Assembly: GCF_019703515.2 (NCBI RefSeq)
Contig: NC_059362.1
Span: 32,277,826 to 32,341,825, forward strand
DNA: 64,000 bases
Direction: 5' to 3'
Origin: Myxocyprinus asiaticus
Taxonomy: Eukaryota; Chordata; Actinopteri; Cypriniformes; Catostomidae
This document shows, in pieces, positions 22,616-35,393 of the stretch. The notes under the pieces were generated by a model. That model did no database searches. It had not been told where the DNA came from and saw nothing but the letters and a program-made list of their open reading frames with translations. Position numbers and translations under genes: made by a program. Position 1 is the stretch's first letter. Each line of letters opens with the position of its first letter.

Positions 22616-23519
22616 GTGAAACAATTTCAGAGGCTCCTGGAGCATATGGCATCCTCGGCGGTGGTACTTCCCCTCGGGTTGATGCATATGAGACCGCTCC
22701 AGCACTGGCTACAGACTCGAGTCCCGAGGTGGGCATGGCGCCACGGCACCCATCGCATGACTATCACACCACGGTGCCGCCAAACTTTCAGCCCTTGGTC
22801 AGATCTGGCATTTCTACAGGCAGGGGTTCCCTTAGAGCAGGTCTTGAGGTGTGTCACAGTCATGGGCAGGCAGTATCAGGGCTCTGGACAGGGCCCTGCC
22901 TGCAATGGCACATCAACTGCCTAGAGTTGCTGGCGGTATCGCTGGCCCTGTGGAGGCTTCGGCCATTGATTCAGGGCAAGCATGTTTTGGTCCGGATGGA
23001 CAACTCAGCAACTGTGGCATACATAAATCGGCAGGGCGGTGTACGCTCACGTCACATGTCACCGCCTCCTCAGCAGACGTTGAAGTCTCTCCAAGCCACT
23101 CACCTCCAGGGCGTCCTCAATCGTGCAGCGATGCGCTCTCATGGCAGGTAACGCTCCGTGGAGAATGGAGACTCCACCCCCACGCAGTCCAGCTAATTTG
23201 GGAGAGATTCGGAAAGGCTCAGGTGGACCTGTTCGCCTCCCGAGGCTCCCCTCGGCACGGATGCCTTGGCGCACAGCTGGCCTTGGTGGCTGCGCAAGTA
23301 TGCGTTTCCTCCAGTGAGCCTCGTTGCACAGACGTTGTGCAAAGTCAGGGAGGACGGGCAACAATTCCTGATGGTTGCACCGTACTGGCAGTAGCCCCTC
23401 CCTTGCGCATTCCCCTGAAGCAGGACCTTCTCACTCAGGGGCAGGGCACGCTCCGGTACCTGTGGTCAGACCTCTGGAATCTCCATATCTGGCTCCTGGA
23501 TGGGATGCAGAGGACCTAG
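22616..23519 (+). pseudogene. DIRS RNase H and C-terminal extension, copy B
   Basis: Segments in alternating frames read WRHGTHRMTITPRCRQTF, LQWHINCLELLAVSLALWRL and HVLVRMDNSATVAYINRQGG. The expected TDASKTGWG segment is deleted near 22865, removing the first RNase H aspartate. Downstream, LFASRGSPRHGCLGAQLALV and SQGGRATIPDG correspond to the extension after RNase H, again frameshifted. Homology to copy A ends at about 23525 and the recombinase is absent. Confidence 0.75.
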
Positions 23520-23570
23520 CAGGCCTTCTGCCAGCAGTGGTACACACGATCCCTGCACCGTTTCGTATAG

Positions 23571-23690
23571 GAACCCCTAGTGTCACTACATCGACACAAC
23601 GTCAAGTGAGTGACAGACAGGGAATGTCTTGGTTACTGATGTAAACTCTGTTCCCTGATGGAGAGAACAAGATGTTGTGTCCCTCCTGCC
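23571..23690. repeat. DIRS internal complementary region, copy B
   Basis: 'cccctagtgtcactacatcg' to 'gtgacagacagggaa' is the reverse complement of the left end at 20912-20965. 'ggttactgatgtaaac' to 'acaagatgttgtgtccctcc' complements the right end at 23800-23872. Both halves are preserved, so the complete end-bridging geometry is readable. Confidence 0.88.
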
Positions 23691-23742
23691 GCGGTGCTGA
23701 ACTGACCGCTGACATGGCCGGGACTCTCTCTTCGCTCCTTTT

Positions 23743-23872
23743 TTTCATTGGCCTTTTCTGAATAAAGCAAAGGTGATTGGGGCTCTCAAGAGCGAACCCC
23801 TAGTGTCACTTCATCGACACAATGTCTCGTTCCTTCCATCAGGGAACAGAGGTTACATCAGCAACCAAGATG
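23743..23872. repeat. DIRS right inverted terminal repeat, copy B
   Basis: It is the inverse of 20912-21018, from 'tttcattggccttttctgaa' to 'tcccttccatcagggaac'-type sequence. The inner part containing the TATA motif, present in copies A and C, is deleted here. Confidence 0.82.
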
Positions 23873-24149
23873 TTTTCTAATAACTGACACTCACGTGAAA
23901 CTAGGCTTCACGCATTTCAGATAAGAAGCATATACAGAGCGCCGAACACGAGATGAATATCATTAGATTTGTTTTTCGGTGACCCGAAATGTAGCTTTTT
24001 TGGCCGCCAAAAAATGTTCAATGAAGGAAAAACCCTGACTTTTAATGTAATGGAAAGCATTTTAATTATTCATCACAATTTTAAAATTCTGTTCATTTTC
24101 AATTACCACAGCCTCTAATGTAATATGTTAGTGTTTTCCATTTTGCACA
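23873..24149. other. Sequence between DIRS copy B and the MITE right half
   Basis: Non-coding. It probably belongs to the element starting at 20461, but no end is recognisable. Confidence 0.35.
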
Positions 24150-24396
24150 GGTAACTTTGATCGGATCTCTATCCGTTTCTCACCCACATCTATCATATTG
24201 CTTTTGAAGATATAGATTTAACCACTGCTTTTCGGACCTTCAGATTTCTGGCCACCATTCACTTGCACTGAAAGGACCTACAGAGCTGAGATATTCTTCT
24301 AAAAATCTTAATTTGTGTTCAGCAGAAGAAAGTAAGTCATACACATCTGGAATGAGTAAATGATGAGATAATTTTAATTTTTGGGAGAACTATCCA
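24150..24396. mobile_element. Fold-back MITE, right half (split)
   Basis: 'gtttctcacccacatctatc' through 'tgagatattcttctaaaaat' and 'gttcagcagaagaaagtaag' to 'gagaactatcc' is the inverted counterpart of 20141-20440. Confidence 0.75.
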
Positions 24397-26374
24397 TTTT
24401 TAACATCCTCCTCTCCTGTCTGTGCCATGCTGTCTCAATCGCAGTTGGCACTGGTATTCCCTATTGACACATCCAACTCAACTGGGAAACTCATTCACTC
24501 CTTCACCAGCTACAGTCTTTTCTTTTTTTATAGTCTGTCTTTTTATGTCTCACACAATATAAGTGTGAAATGTTAAACACAATAAACAATAGATAGTTTA
24601 CAATACTTTTTATCGGTAATAATATAATATAAAAAAAGAACAATAAACTGTTGAGTTAGTTATCTTGAACAGAAGTGAATTAATAAATTGCAGTACATTT
24701 AAAATACTAAGAAAAACAGTTTTAAAATCATTTCCTTTATCATACAGTAGTGGAGACCAGGGTTGGTTGGATCACTTTTCATTCTTTTTTAAATATCTCT
24801 AGTAGAACAAACATTAAGATAAACTACAGGTACACATGAAAAACTTCTTGTGACTTCTTTAGTTCTTGGTTGAAAAACAGGCAAATTCAGTATCACATTT
24901 TGTATTATTTTTTTTTTACTTTTGTTAATTACTAAAATTAATTTGTGCATTTGATCAAACGATCCCTCCTACGCGTTGGGTAGGATTTATGTCAATAAGA
25001 CTACAGTTTAAAGAGGAGGGAAACATACAGAAAAGTATACTAACACAAATTTTCCTTATAGGATTTTTATATAAATATAAATAGGTCATGCTATATGATT
25101 AATCGTTACAAGTGTCTTAATGCTTTTTTTAAATAACTTATTTTATTTATTTATATTCTGGACTGGGGGGGGGGGAGGTGGTTGTACATTATCCCCTCGC
25201 ACTCTTTACATACTTTATCACAGGCTTTCAAATCTTATATCAAAATATTCCCATCTCTATTAACTAACATTTATATATTTTAAATGTCTTTCTCCAAATT
25301 ATGTTTAAAACTATGTTTTATATTTAGGTTTTTTGTTTTGAAATAGAACAACTGAAAAGTTGTCCTCACTTTCACAGGTGAAGGAAGGCAAACATTCAGA
25401 CGTCACAATTTTGAGACAGATCCCATCAATTCTCTAAAAAAGGACCTTGTTTCAACCAACCCTTATATCCATCCAACGCCAATCTCCCTTACTGTGTTGA
25501 GGTTCAAGGCTAGTACCAACCCAATCTGGTTAGTTTTTAAATGCACTGCTAAATAAATATAAAACTGAACACATGCTGAGTTCATCTAACCCTGCAGGGT
25601 TATACAAAAACAACACAATATTGGGAAAATAACCCAACAAAACCCAGTATTTTTTGAGTGTTTAGACTGCATCTAAAATATGGAGTAATTGTGAATGAAA
25701 TACTATGAACAATACTTTGTTTACAATGAATGGTCTTTTGTAACTCTTAAGAGAATGCTGAGGTGATTGTAGTGTATCAAGGTGTGCTGTGATTCCAAGT
25801 ATGTTCCCTAATATGCATAGACACTGTTGGGGAGTCACAGAATACATGTAACGGGAATTCCACAACAGTTACAATTTAAATCATTGGTAATTAGAATACA
25901 GCTACATTCAAAAAGTATTTTTATTACTGAAGAGATTACTTTGTATTTCATTGTCATTTGTTTCATTTAATATTTAGTCCTTTCAGATGGAAAACATTTA
26001 TACATATAAATGATGCAATCCAAAGTGCATTTGAGCAGCGGTGAAACACTTTCTTATGATGTGTTACATTTATACGAGCAGACAGAAAAGTAAGTTTGAA
26101 GTAAGTTTGGAGCAGAAGAAATAGAAATAAACCTTGTGTAAATTGTCAGCTTTACGCTAAGCTAAAATGCTATTTCTAGCCATTTTACATGCACATGTTT
26201 CCAGGCGCGATCATATTTTTTATCAAAAAAATTCACGCTGGATCATAATTTCTTTTTTTCTAGTAAGACCTTTGATATTAGGGCAAAAATTATATTCTTG
26301 ATAATAATTTTTGTATTGTTTTCCTGTAAAAATATCTAAAAATCCTTAAAACAAGATCAATTTGATTGATGGCG

Positions 26375-26590
26375 TGGGCATCCACACATGCTATGTCTCT
26401 GTGGTAACACGCTCAACGAGCCACATGATAAGATGCACAGATTGACAGTCTCAGATGTGGAGGCAGCTGAGATTCGTCCTCCGCCACCTGGAGTGAGGCG
26501 AGTCACTACGCCACCACAAGTACTTTTTTTGACATTCCAAATTGGGAGGAAAAGGGGAGAAAAAATTAGGGTACAATGTGAGAAAGAGAG
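26375..26590. repeat. Cyprinid-type interspersed repeat, possibly SINE-like
   Basis: 'gattcgtcctccgccacctg', 'gaggcgagtcactacgccac' and 'ccaaattgggaggaaaaggg' form a block I recognise as repetitive in carp-family genomes. Class is uncertain. Confidence 0.4.
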
Positions 26591-28153
26591 ATGAGTGAAG
26601 GGATGTCATGGCTTAGATGAACAAGGTAGTTTACTGTCCATTATTCTGTCTTTCATGTCCTAAAAGATGAATCTCATTATATCAAGGTTGCACCTAATAA
26701 GCATTAATCCTACAGTAGAGTGGGACACACATTCACAGGCCTCACACTCTCAAATATACTGTACACACGCTCTCTCTATCAGAGAGAGACCTCTGAAAAA
26801 TGTGTTTCTTTCAAAAAAATTTATAAAAAATAAAATAAAATAAATTTCCTGGTAATAGTAAGATTTAAACTAATTATTTAAAACACATTTATTTAAATAT
26901 GCTTCATTTTGCCAAAGTATAAAATGAGTTCAATAAATGCCAAAGCAAATACAGTTGCTTTGCTTTTTACCAAACTGTACTGTCTACAACATTTGAATTT
27001 TGTTTACTAAGGTTTAAACATTTATACATTTAAATTAAATTAATTGTATTTTTGTGTGTGTGTGTGTGTGTGTTAAATTCTTTACATTTATGCTTTATTC
27101 ATTATATGTAGATTATTTTAAAATTACTTATTCAGTTTGATGGAAATGTTTCATACAAATGAAAAATGTACATATTAAAAACAGACTGAAATATTTTTTG
27201 AGTATCACATAATTGGAAAGGAGAATCATTGCTACTTTGACTAAATATTACTAAACATTTTAACAATGTTTGTTATATGTAATATATTCTACGTGTGTGA
27301 TCATATTTCATTAACCCTTAAATGCATGGTAATTTTCCCAAACACTTACACATTCGGTTCTTTAGAAACACGGCACTTAGATCTATCAAAAATGTATGTA
27401 CAAAAAGCCCAAATAGTGTCCAATTTTCAAAATATTTTCAAGACAATTAGAAAATAATAAAATAAAATATATTTTGATGTTTTATTTTTCAAAAATCAAA
27501 CAGATAATGCAACAAATCAGGACAAATCTTGATCAGGATTCATTATTTTCACACTGAAATTTCATGAGACATGGCTGCCAAACACACACTGAGCTACACC
27601 TAACACATAATCTAGACATAAGATACACATCAGCTACACCTAAGTTACACATACGTTACATAGTTACATATATGTATCTTCTCAGGCACTTAGTGAGTCT
27701 AAATAGATGAACAACTTATTTCAGCAGTACACCCAAATGACAAGTCAAATCATACTGTTCATGTGTTACACTTGCTATAGTTTACTTCAATGTTGTTTCT
27801 ACATCAGCTAGCAATGTCAAATGTATATCAAATCAATCACTGAAATATCAGCACTACCTTGAGTAAGAAATAACAAGTATATTATATATGTGTACACGCA
27901 TATGGAATACTGATAATTCACAATTGTTGACAATTCATTGTTGCACAGAAAATCAATGTGATATAGTTTACTTGTATGAATTTAGTGCTCATTTCTCTTG
28001 TAATAAACAAAGAAATAGATATTCTGTGATAGTAAACTTAAACATGAAATAATCATAAAAACATTTTTTTATGGAAGTGAGAAAAAAACCCAGACACTCT
28101 TACATACTTCAGGTCTCTAAAGGCCCTATATATACACTTTTGGTACTTAAACC

Positions 28154-28196
<43 letters not shown>

Positions 28197-29132
28197 TTGC
28201 AATTTTTATTATTTATTTTAATTTGTGTTACAATATTTATAAGAGATAGATTGAGGAATACTAAAGAGGTTTGGGCACAACTCCAAAAAATGGATGAGGT
28301 ACAGGGGGTGGTATGAGATCCCAGGTCTCTGAAGAACCGAGGTGTGCGTTTAAGTGTTAAACCTTTCTGGGTTAGGAGCCATAGGTTTATTTATCAGAAT
28401 GTCTATCTAAAAAGATCCTGGGGGAGAAAGTCTGTATAAATAGTTTAAAAAAAGGATAGTCCTATCGACCTTCAACTCAGCGGAGGCTTCAGAGTCAGAC
28501 TTGAGTTAAAGTAATTCAGTGTATTTCCGTGAACAACATATTTAGCTTATAAATAAACATATTTCCTCCAAGAACAACAAGGTAATTGTTGTTTTAATTA
28601 AATGAATCAATAAATCCATACTATCTATTTTCTGAAAAACAAAGAAAATGACGGGAAAGTGTAATATGAGAGGAATAGAAAAAGATGTGTCATTTTAATT
28701 GAATCAGAGAGGATAAAAAGCAATTCTTAATATCGCCCAATCTCCATTATGGTGCATGAGCTCCCATAATATCTGACCCCTCTTTCTAACCACCCCTCAC
28801 ACCTTCACTCTTTTTTCAATCTTTTTAATCTGCACAGGTAGGAAAGAGAGGAGGGGTAGAGTTGGGTTGAGTGAGTCAGGATAAATCAATCATCTAAAAA
28901 TAACCCACCTGTCATTTCATTTAATATCATTCAGTGGTGTTTGATGGTGATATCTTTTTGATAACATTGTTTTAAAGATCAAATAATGTTTGCAGTAAAA
29001 TGGTGCAAAAATATCAAGGCAAGGATGTGCACCATGCACTAAATATCTTTTTTTGTTTAGGTTGCATTGGCTGATATAGCAGTCGTCTATGAACGGAGTG
29101 TTCATCTCATGTCAGCGTACATGATTTTGAAT

Positions 29133-29225
29133 GGATAATTCACTCAAAAATGACAGATCTGTCATCATTTGCTCACCCTCACGTTGTTCCACTGAAAAAG
29201 AAAGTAATAAGAGTTTGGAACACAA
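29133..29225. repeat. Fold-back MITE fragment
   Basis: 'ggataattcactcaaaaatg' and 'tcatttgctcaccctcacgt' match the left arm of the TTAA fold-back MITE seen at 31381 and 51068. The rest is absent. Confidence 0.6.
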
Positions 29226-29627
29226 AAAGAACTTGCAAATGATGTCCATCACTCACAAACTTGTAAAACCAACAGCAATAACTGTATGACATGTACAGTA
29301 TTCCCTGCAGACTATGATTCATACTACTGTATGTACCAAAGACAGGCAGAAAACAACTGTGGAACATAAAACCCCTGGGGGGAAGTGCTTCCATATCCTG
29401 AGCCTGTTTATTATTCATTCCATTCCACCACACATTTGTCATGTTATCTGTTTCTCATGCCTTTAGAGGATCTTTGCACTCTGGCTTGTATGAGAGGACG
29501 ACAGGACAGGTAGATAAAAGCACACTGTAGCTGCATAATGACCTGGCTCAGCTTTGCCAAATGAATAATATTAAGGGAATAATGTTCGCTAAATAGGGAC
29601 CAAAGACTAAGGGGTATAAATGTATAA

Positions 29628-29690
29628 TGCCATTTACATTTAAGGCATTTAGCAGACACTCTTATCCAGAGTGACTAACAAAAAGTGCTT
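29628..29690. repeat. Conserved teleost interspersed repeat fragment
   Basis: 'ggcatttagcagacactctt' followed by 'atccagagtgac' matches a motif ('gcagacgcttttatccaaag') common to many fish SINE/LINE tails. A related sequence in the other orientation lies at about 43995-44060. Confidence 0.45.
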
Positions 29691-31380
29691 TAGTTATATA
29701 CATATTTGTTATATAGGCATGAAAACAATCTCAACAGCAATCTCGTCAACATGATATGATATCTGTAACGTTCCCTTTCAATTGCAGCGTGATTAATCTT
29801 GTACAGTACAAAAGGCGCTAGCCTAGCGTAGCTTCTAGATATCACATTTATCACTCACTGGCAGATGAAGCTCTGTGATGCTGGAGAACAAAAAATGTTC
29901 CCATCACCGATTCTTTTTCATTTTTCATGTTTATCTTTGCACACTTTGCTAAAATTACAAGAACAAAGCTGTTAAGAGCTCAGACAAACTTAGAAGCTTG
30001 TAAATATGAAACATTGTGATTTAACACTTTTACAAACCCTCATCGTGCAACGTTCACACGCTGTTTACTTGGAGTCCCACAGAAACCCTACCCCTAAACC
30101 TAACCTTAGTAGCAGCAAATGCAAATCTTGTGATAGTTTTAGAGAACAACTTGCACTGTATGTAATCAATAACTACATTGTACAAAACGTTTAAAGTTTT
30201 AATGGAAGAACAAGACACCTAATATAATGCTTGCCCCATTTTTCAGATATATTTGTACTCCTTAACAACTTTTCTAAAACAATTAGCTTGCCCATGATGC
30301 TGATGATGGCTTTCACTCGTCAAATGGACTCCGTGCTTATGAACAGAGGGGTGTGACAAACCCTCCTAATTAGATTCCTCACCTCAATGGTCCAATACTT
30401 CGCTTAAGACATCAGGCAAAACAGACCATAATCTGACAGATTGGAGGCAGATGGAGAAATCCTGTCTTCCCTTCAGAGATGCCCTGAGATGTGGTGCATT
30501 TCCCCTCTCTTCACACCCTATTACTCTCCTATCCCACCCTAATCTCCCTGATGAAAAAGGAGAGGGATCCAGGACAGAATGCGACTTGTGGATACACATA
30601 GTCCTGGTGGTCCACAAACACAAAGGCAAAACCACCGCAGCATACCGAGAGGGTTCTGGCTCAATGGGCAGGAGACATGTAGCTCCCGTCCACCTCGAGG
30701 GAAAATGGCACATTTGGAATTCAATATAAACTCACATAACACTCACATCTATCCTTATTAATAAAACACATAAATATATCCAGTTGGGTCTGGCCTGTCG
30801 GAGAAAGTTTTTAAGGCACTTTGTCTGGGGGGGTGATAGGCTGTGCTTAAGGGAGTTCCTGACATCTGGTGCTTGGGTATGTGAGCAATTGCTATAATGC
30901 ACTCACTCCATTACCTTGCCACATGGACAAACGGGTAATGGATTTCTTAAAGGAAAAATCCTCTTCCTATACTTCTTACCTGCAAAAGTAAACCTAAAAC
31001 TGTTACTTTACTAACTTAACTTTTAAAGTAAATATAACATATTTACGAATACCACTTTTGTTGATTATTAGTGTTGTATTTATAGCACATCATGACACAT
31101 TTGTACTATTTAGAAGAGTTGCCTTTAATATAAGTGTTGTTTTAGATGGCTAGTGTGTGCTGGAAGGAAAAGCTGAGAAAAGCATAAACTGAATTATCAC
31201 AATGACAAAATGCCCACTAGAATGCCTACTAAAAGTGCCTGCCTAAAGCATTAATGAATGCTGAAGATGCTAAGTATGTCCAGAAGGACTTATTCTGATC
31301 ACAAAATCTTCTGAATGCTGACTTAAGGCCTACATATCTGAAATTGAGCCTCACTCAATAGTTAAACACTTCAGTTTTAA

Positions 31381-32012
31381 AGGGATAGTTCACCCAAAAA
31401 TGATATACTATTATTTAATAATGATTAACTAATAATTTACTCACCCTCATGCCATCTGAGATGTGTATGACTTTCTTTCTTCTGCAAAACACTTTTGAAG
31501 ATTTGTAGAAAAAGATCCAGGCTCAGCAGGTCCTTAGAATGTGAGAGGATGGTGATTAGATATTTCTAGGTCCAAAGAGCACAGATAGTCAACATAAGAG
31601 TAATCCATCCTATCTCCAGCGCTGACTTTAATGTCTTCTAAAGTGAATCGGTCACTTTGTGTGCGAAAAAGATTGATATTTAAGCACTTTTTAACTATAA
31701 AAGATCGCTTCCAGTCTGGCGTTGATGAATGGCCGAATTTACCTGAATGCTCCTGTGACGCAAGCGTGTAGGCACGTTCCTTCGACTCATTGGTTGTGTG
31801 TCTGTCATGCATCAGTTCACGTGTCATCACAATAACGTCTCGGGTAAATTTGGCCATTAGTCAACGCCTGACTGGAAGCAACCTTTTATAGTTAAAAAGT
31901 GCTTAAATATCGTTCTTTTTTGCACACAAAGTGAAAGAAAGTCATAAACATCTCAGATGCATGAGGGTGAGTAAATTATCAGAGAATTTACATTTTTGGG
32001 TGAACTATTCCT
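31381..32012. mobile_element. Fold-back MITE with TTAA target duplication
   Basis: The element is flanked by TTAA (31377-31380 and 32013-32016). Its ends are 'agggatagttcacccaaaaa' and 'tttttgggtgaactattcct', which are inverted copies of each other. Long inner arms also pair: 31670-31745 ('gcactttttaactataaaag', 'ttccagtctggcgttgatga') with 31840-31915. A TTAA duplication is typical of piggyBac- or Kolobok-type transposases, supplied in trans. The open frame at 31534-31857 on the minus strand lies within the palindrome and is not a gene. Confidence 0.82.
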
Positions 32013-32016
32013 TTAA

Positions 32017-32583
32017 GATAAATTCAGCGAAATAATTTCTGATTTGTTTTACGTTTTCCTATTTTTTTTTAAAACTCTCCAAATACCAGACCATTTCTAA
32101 ATTTCTTTTTTTTTTTAAACATCTTCTCTTTTAGATTTTTCTCTAAATTAAAGGCTTTCAAAAGGAGAGTAAAAGCAAAAACATGGACAATTGTGTGTTT
32201 GTTCACACCACAGATAAGATCACGTCTTTTCCATTTTTCGTGAGAGCACTAATTCTAAGCACAGTTTTCATGCCACAATAAAGTGCAAGTGGGCTTGGGT
32301 GGGAGTGTTTGCGCTATCTGTGGGTGTATGTGTGCAAACTGTGTGTGTTTTGTATGTTAATGAAGTGGCGCAAACAATGAAGCGCAATTTGCTATTTTCC
32401 TGAGAAATAGGTCATTGCTCTAAGATGTTTTAAAAGCATGACTTATCTCAGCACAGTCTAAAAGCGTTTTTTCCTACATTTGCAGTTTGCAGATTCACCC
32501 AGCAGGTTGTAATAAAGTCCATGTCCAAACTCTGAAAATACAGTGGAACATCAAATGATGTCCCTGACAGTCACTGTTGTAGC
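32017..32583. other. Non-coding stretch
   Basis: Unique-looking non-coding sequence. GT-rich near 32290-32360. No gene or repeat recognised. Confidence 0.5.
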
Positions 32584-33833
32584 CAGTAGCGATTTTAACC
32601 ACCATGCAAACCACGCAATTGCATGGGGCCCCGGACATTGGGGAGGCCCACGCCCCGGTAAGAAAGCTCAGCAAAAACCGCTTGAGGGGTGACATGATGG
32701 TCTGTGTACGCGTACAAATATGATGTAGTCAGTGTTCTTAGAGTGGTTCACTCTATGTCTACCGGGTACGGGGTCACTTTTTCAAGTAGGACTCTGGGTT
32801 CGGGTTTGTAATTTCTGAAAAAATATACAGGACTTCCGAACTTGTTTTGCCCATTAGTTAGGGGCCGTTCACACCGAACGCATTTTTGTGTGCAACTGCT
32901 CTGTTTTTCCATTGTTTTCCTTTGTAAACATATGCTGGACAAACGTCCTTTACTGCTGCACTGCTTCTCACTGTTTCTTCAGTGTCTCTCGCAGGACCGG
33001 TATATTTTTAGACACTGTGTCAAGTTAAAAATAACTTCAGGTCTCAAAAACGCACGTCGAAACACTTGTGTTCTGTTTCATTCGTTGCGCTGTGTCTAGA
33101 CTGTTTTTAACGCAGGTGTCACAAAGATTTAATGTTTTGAAGAAGTTCAGGTTGCAAAGAGGTGACTGTTAACAATGTTTAACATCATTCCAGATTATTC
33201 TACACCAAGCAAAATTTCAGCGCTTGATAAACGGCAATGTTTTTATTTCCTTCTGCTCTAGTGTGCTGAGGGGCCACCATGCGTTGTATGTTTACTGTTA
33301 CTGTTACAAATGTTGCCTACGATGCTAACATAAAGTACAGCCTTTTGCAACATGATGAACAATACACTGCAACATTAGAATATAAGCTCCAGGTGAAAGT
33401 AAATAAGACAGAAATATATTACTATTGAATACAATAAATCCTCAAAGTAATAATAATAATACTACATCATACTGTATAATAATGAAAAACTGGACAACAA
33501 TGAATAATTGTTGGGTTATAATAATAATAAATAACAACTGAATACCAAAATGTTAGTGAGTGAAGTAAGTAAACTTTTGTAAAAATATATGTAGGTAAAT
33601 ATTGCTTTTTTATTACTGTATTGTCGAAAAACTGGAAAACAAGCATTTCTTATCTTGAAATAGAATTTTATTTCATTAAAAATTTTGAATGTACTTGGCT
33701 ACAACGGCTGATAGGATGAATTTAAAATTATGATTTAAAATCAGTTTTATGCTATTTTATAAGCACAAATTTCAAAATGGGGCCCCGGGTTGGTTGGTTG
33801 CTTGGGGCCTCAGAAATTACAAACCCACACCTG
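32584..33833. mobile_element. Non-autonomous hAT-like element with 8-bp target duplication
   Basis: The octamer gttgtagc flanks it exactly on both sides (32576-32583 and 33834-33841). The ends begin CAGTAGCG and finish CACACCTG, fitting the CAG...CTG ends of hAT elements. G/C-rich 'catggggccccggaca' on the left and 'aaatggggccccgggt' on the right lie near the ends. No transposase is present. A nested repeat relic occupies part of the middle. Confidence 0.75.
32860..33110. repeat. Nested repeat relic inside the hAT-like element
   Basis: 'ggggccgttcacaccgaacg' followed by 'tttttccattgttttc' is a common teleost MITE-like beginning. 'agacactgtgtcaagttaaa' resembles 'agatgctgtgtcacattaaa' at 62595, so the same family occurs twice in the window. 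Confidence 0.45.
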
Positions 33834-33841
33834 GTTGTAGC

Positions 33842-35045
33842 CGTTTGATAAAAAAAAAATATTTATGAGATATATATTGAAAACTATCAATAGGTCATGA
33901 TCTATTTTTCAATTATTATAATCATGTATATATTTACAATTGTATTTATGATCTCATTTCTATTGTTATTTTTCCACCTGTTATCGTAGAGTGATTTTTA
34001 AGTCACTGCAAAAGGGGCCGGTGGAAGAAGTTGGAGAGAGTAAAATTTTTGTTTAACCATTTATTTTGATAATATTTTCATTTTGTTTGAAGTGTAATTT
34101 GAATTTAGAAATAGTTTTGGTTACATTTTTTTTTTTGTTTCAATAAATGAATTACATTTTTCAAAATAAAATCGACCGGTAGAAGTGAAGTGTGTTCCAA
34201 TATAATCACTGTTTGTTAATACTAGCCATGATTTGTGTGTCAGCAGATGAAAATGATTAATAATACATAAATTCTCTATAATTTAACCAAGCATAAATCC
34301 AAATCCTGACAAGAACCACATTTTTCAATTCGTATAAAAGGAGCTTGTCACTGTCTACAAAAAATATGCCTTTAACAGGGTTAATGTACAAAAGAATGCA
34401 AGTCCATATTTCTATTCTTCTAATTCATTGCATACAGTCCATTTACACTACGAACTTCTTATGAATGTGTCTTTGTTTATATCACTGGGGCTTGACAGGG
34501 AATGGACTATATAATAGGATGCATACGATGCCGAGAAGAACCTCAACCAAATTAAACTTAGCGCATGCTTGCATGAAAATACCAAAACTTCATGTCCATG
34601 CCCATTGCATTTGCATGTATGAATATTGCATAGCACTGTGCTTAGTGTTAGTGTTTGGGTCCATATGTCTTCTGTATGTCAATTCTCATTCAATCTGGTT
34701 AGACTTTCTTGCTTTTTTATTCTACCTCTCAATGTTTTTAATAGAAAGAAAACAAAATCACTGATAGCGCCTATAATGTCTGTGTGCATTTCTCCCTTTC
34801 CTTCTCTGCTAACAAATGCTCTGCAGTGATAACAGAATTAATGTCTCAATTAATAAAGTAAAATAGCAATTACCCTCCCTTGATATTTATCAAGAATTAA
34901 ACTGGCTTTTTGCTTTATTTTCAAAAAGGATTGTTCATGTTTTTAAGCCAGACAGCTACGTTTTTTTCAGTCTGTCTAATTGACTCTAATTTAGCAGCTA
35001 CTAAAGTGAATGGTGACTGAGACTAACATACTGCCATCTCTTTTT
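33842..35045. other. Non-coding stretch
   Basis: AT-rich sequence without supported features. The opposite-strand frames around 34448-34830 have no recognisable motifs. Confidence 0.5.
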
Positions 35046-35049
35046 GTGA

Positions 35050-35155
35050 TTAACAGAAGAAATACAGTAAAATCATATGAGTTTGGAACATGGCGAGGGT
35101 AAGTAAATTATGACAGAATTTCTATTTTATTTTTGGGTGAACCATCCCTTTAGGC
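35050..35155. repeat. Fold-back MITE, right-arm fragment
   Basis: 'aagtaaattatgacagaatt' and 'tttttgggtgaaccatccct' match the right arm of the TTAA MITE family. The left arm is absent. Confidence 0.6.
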
Positions 35156-35273
35156 AGAGAAAGAAGGATTGGTGTACTAGTTTGCTGTGAACAAAGGGGA
35201 AAAGTAGAAAAGAAAAAAAAAAAGAGGGCAAAAAAATATTTTAAACACCCTTTATTCTAACCTGTCTATCATA

Positions 35274-35320
35274 CACTACCGGTCAAAAGTTTTGAAACAC
35301 TTACTCATTCTTTATTATAA

Positions 35321-35393
<73 letters not shown>

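Larger units (their letters stand above)
20912..23872 (+). mobile_element. DIRS1-type retrotransposon, copy B (lacks recombinase)
   Basis: Both inverted terminal repeats and the ICR are present. Between them are ORF1, RT and RNase H remnants, and then the sequence jumps at about 23530 straight to the ICR. The tyrosine recombinase and 3' region (about 1.6 kb in copy A) are therefore deleted. ORF1 is also internally shortened. The element could have been mobilised only with proteins from another copy. It lies inside a fold-back MITE. Confidence 0.88.
24397..31376. other. Long non-coding stretch with minor repeats
   Basis: No gene recognised on either strand. Simple repeats include a G run (25167-25176), (TG)n (27053-27073) and a ~33-base A run (about 28158-28192). 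A TATA-like 'gtataaatag' at 28434 followed by 'aataaaca' at 28553 has an LTR-like look, but no ends are visible. The overlapping frames at 30384-30760 are opposite-strand pairs without known motifs. Confidence 0.45.

Noticed and set aside
30384..30761. Overlapping 60-109 residue frames on both strands as a host exon
   Set aside because: There is no recognisable domain, no convincing splice sites, and both strands are open by chance.
31534..31857. 107-residue minus-strand frame
   Set aside because: It falls within the arms of a fold-back MITE and has no motif.
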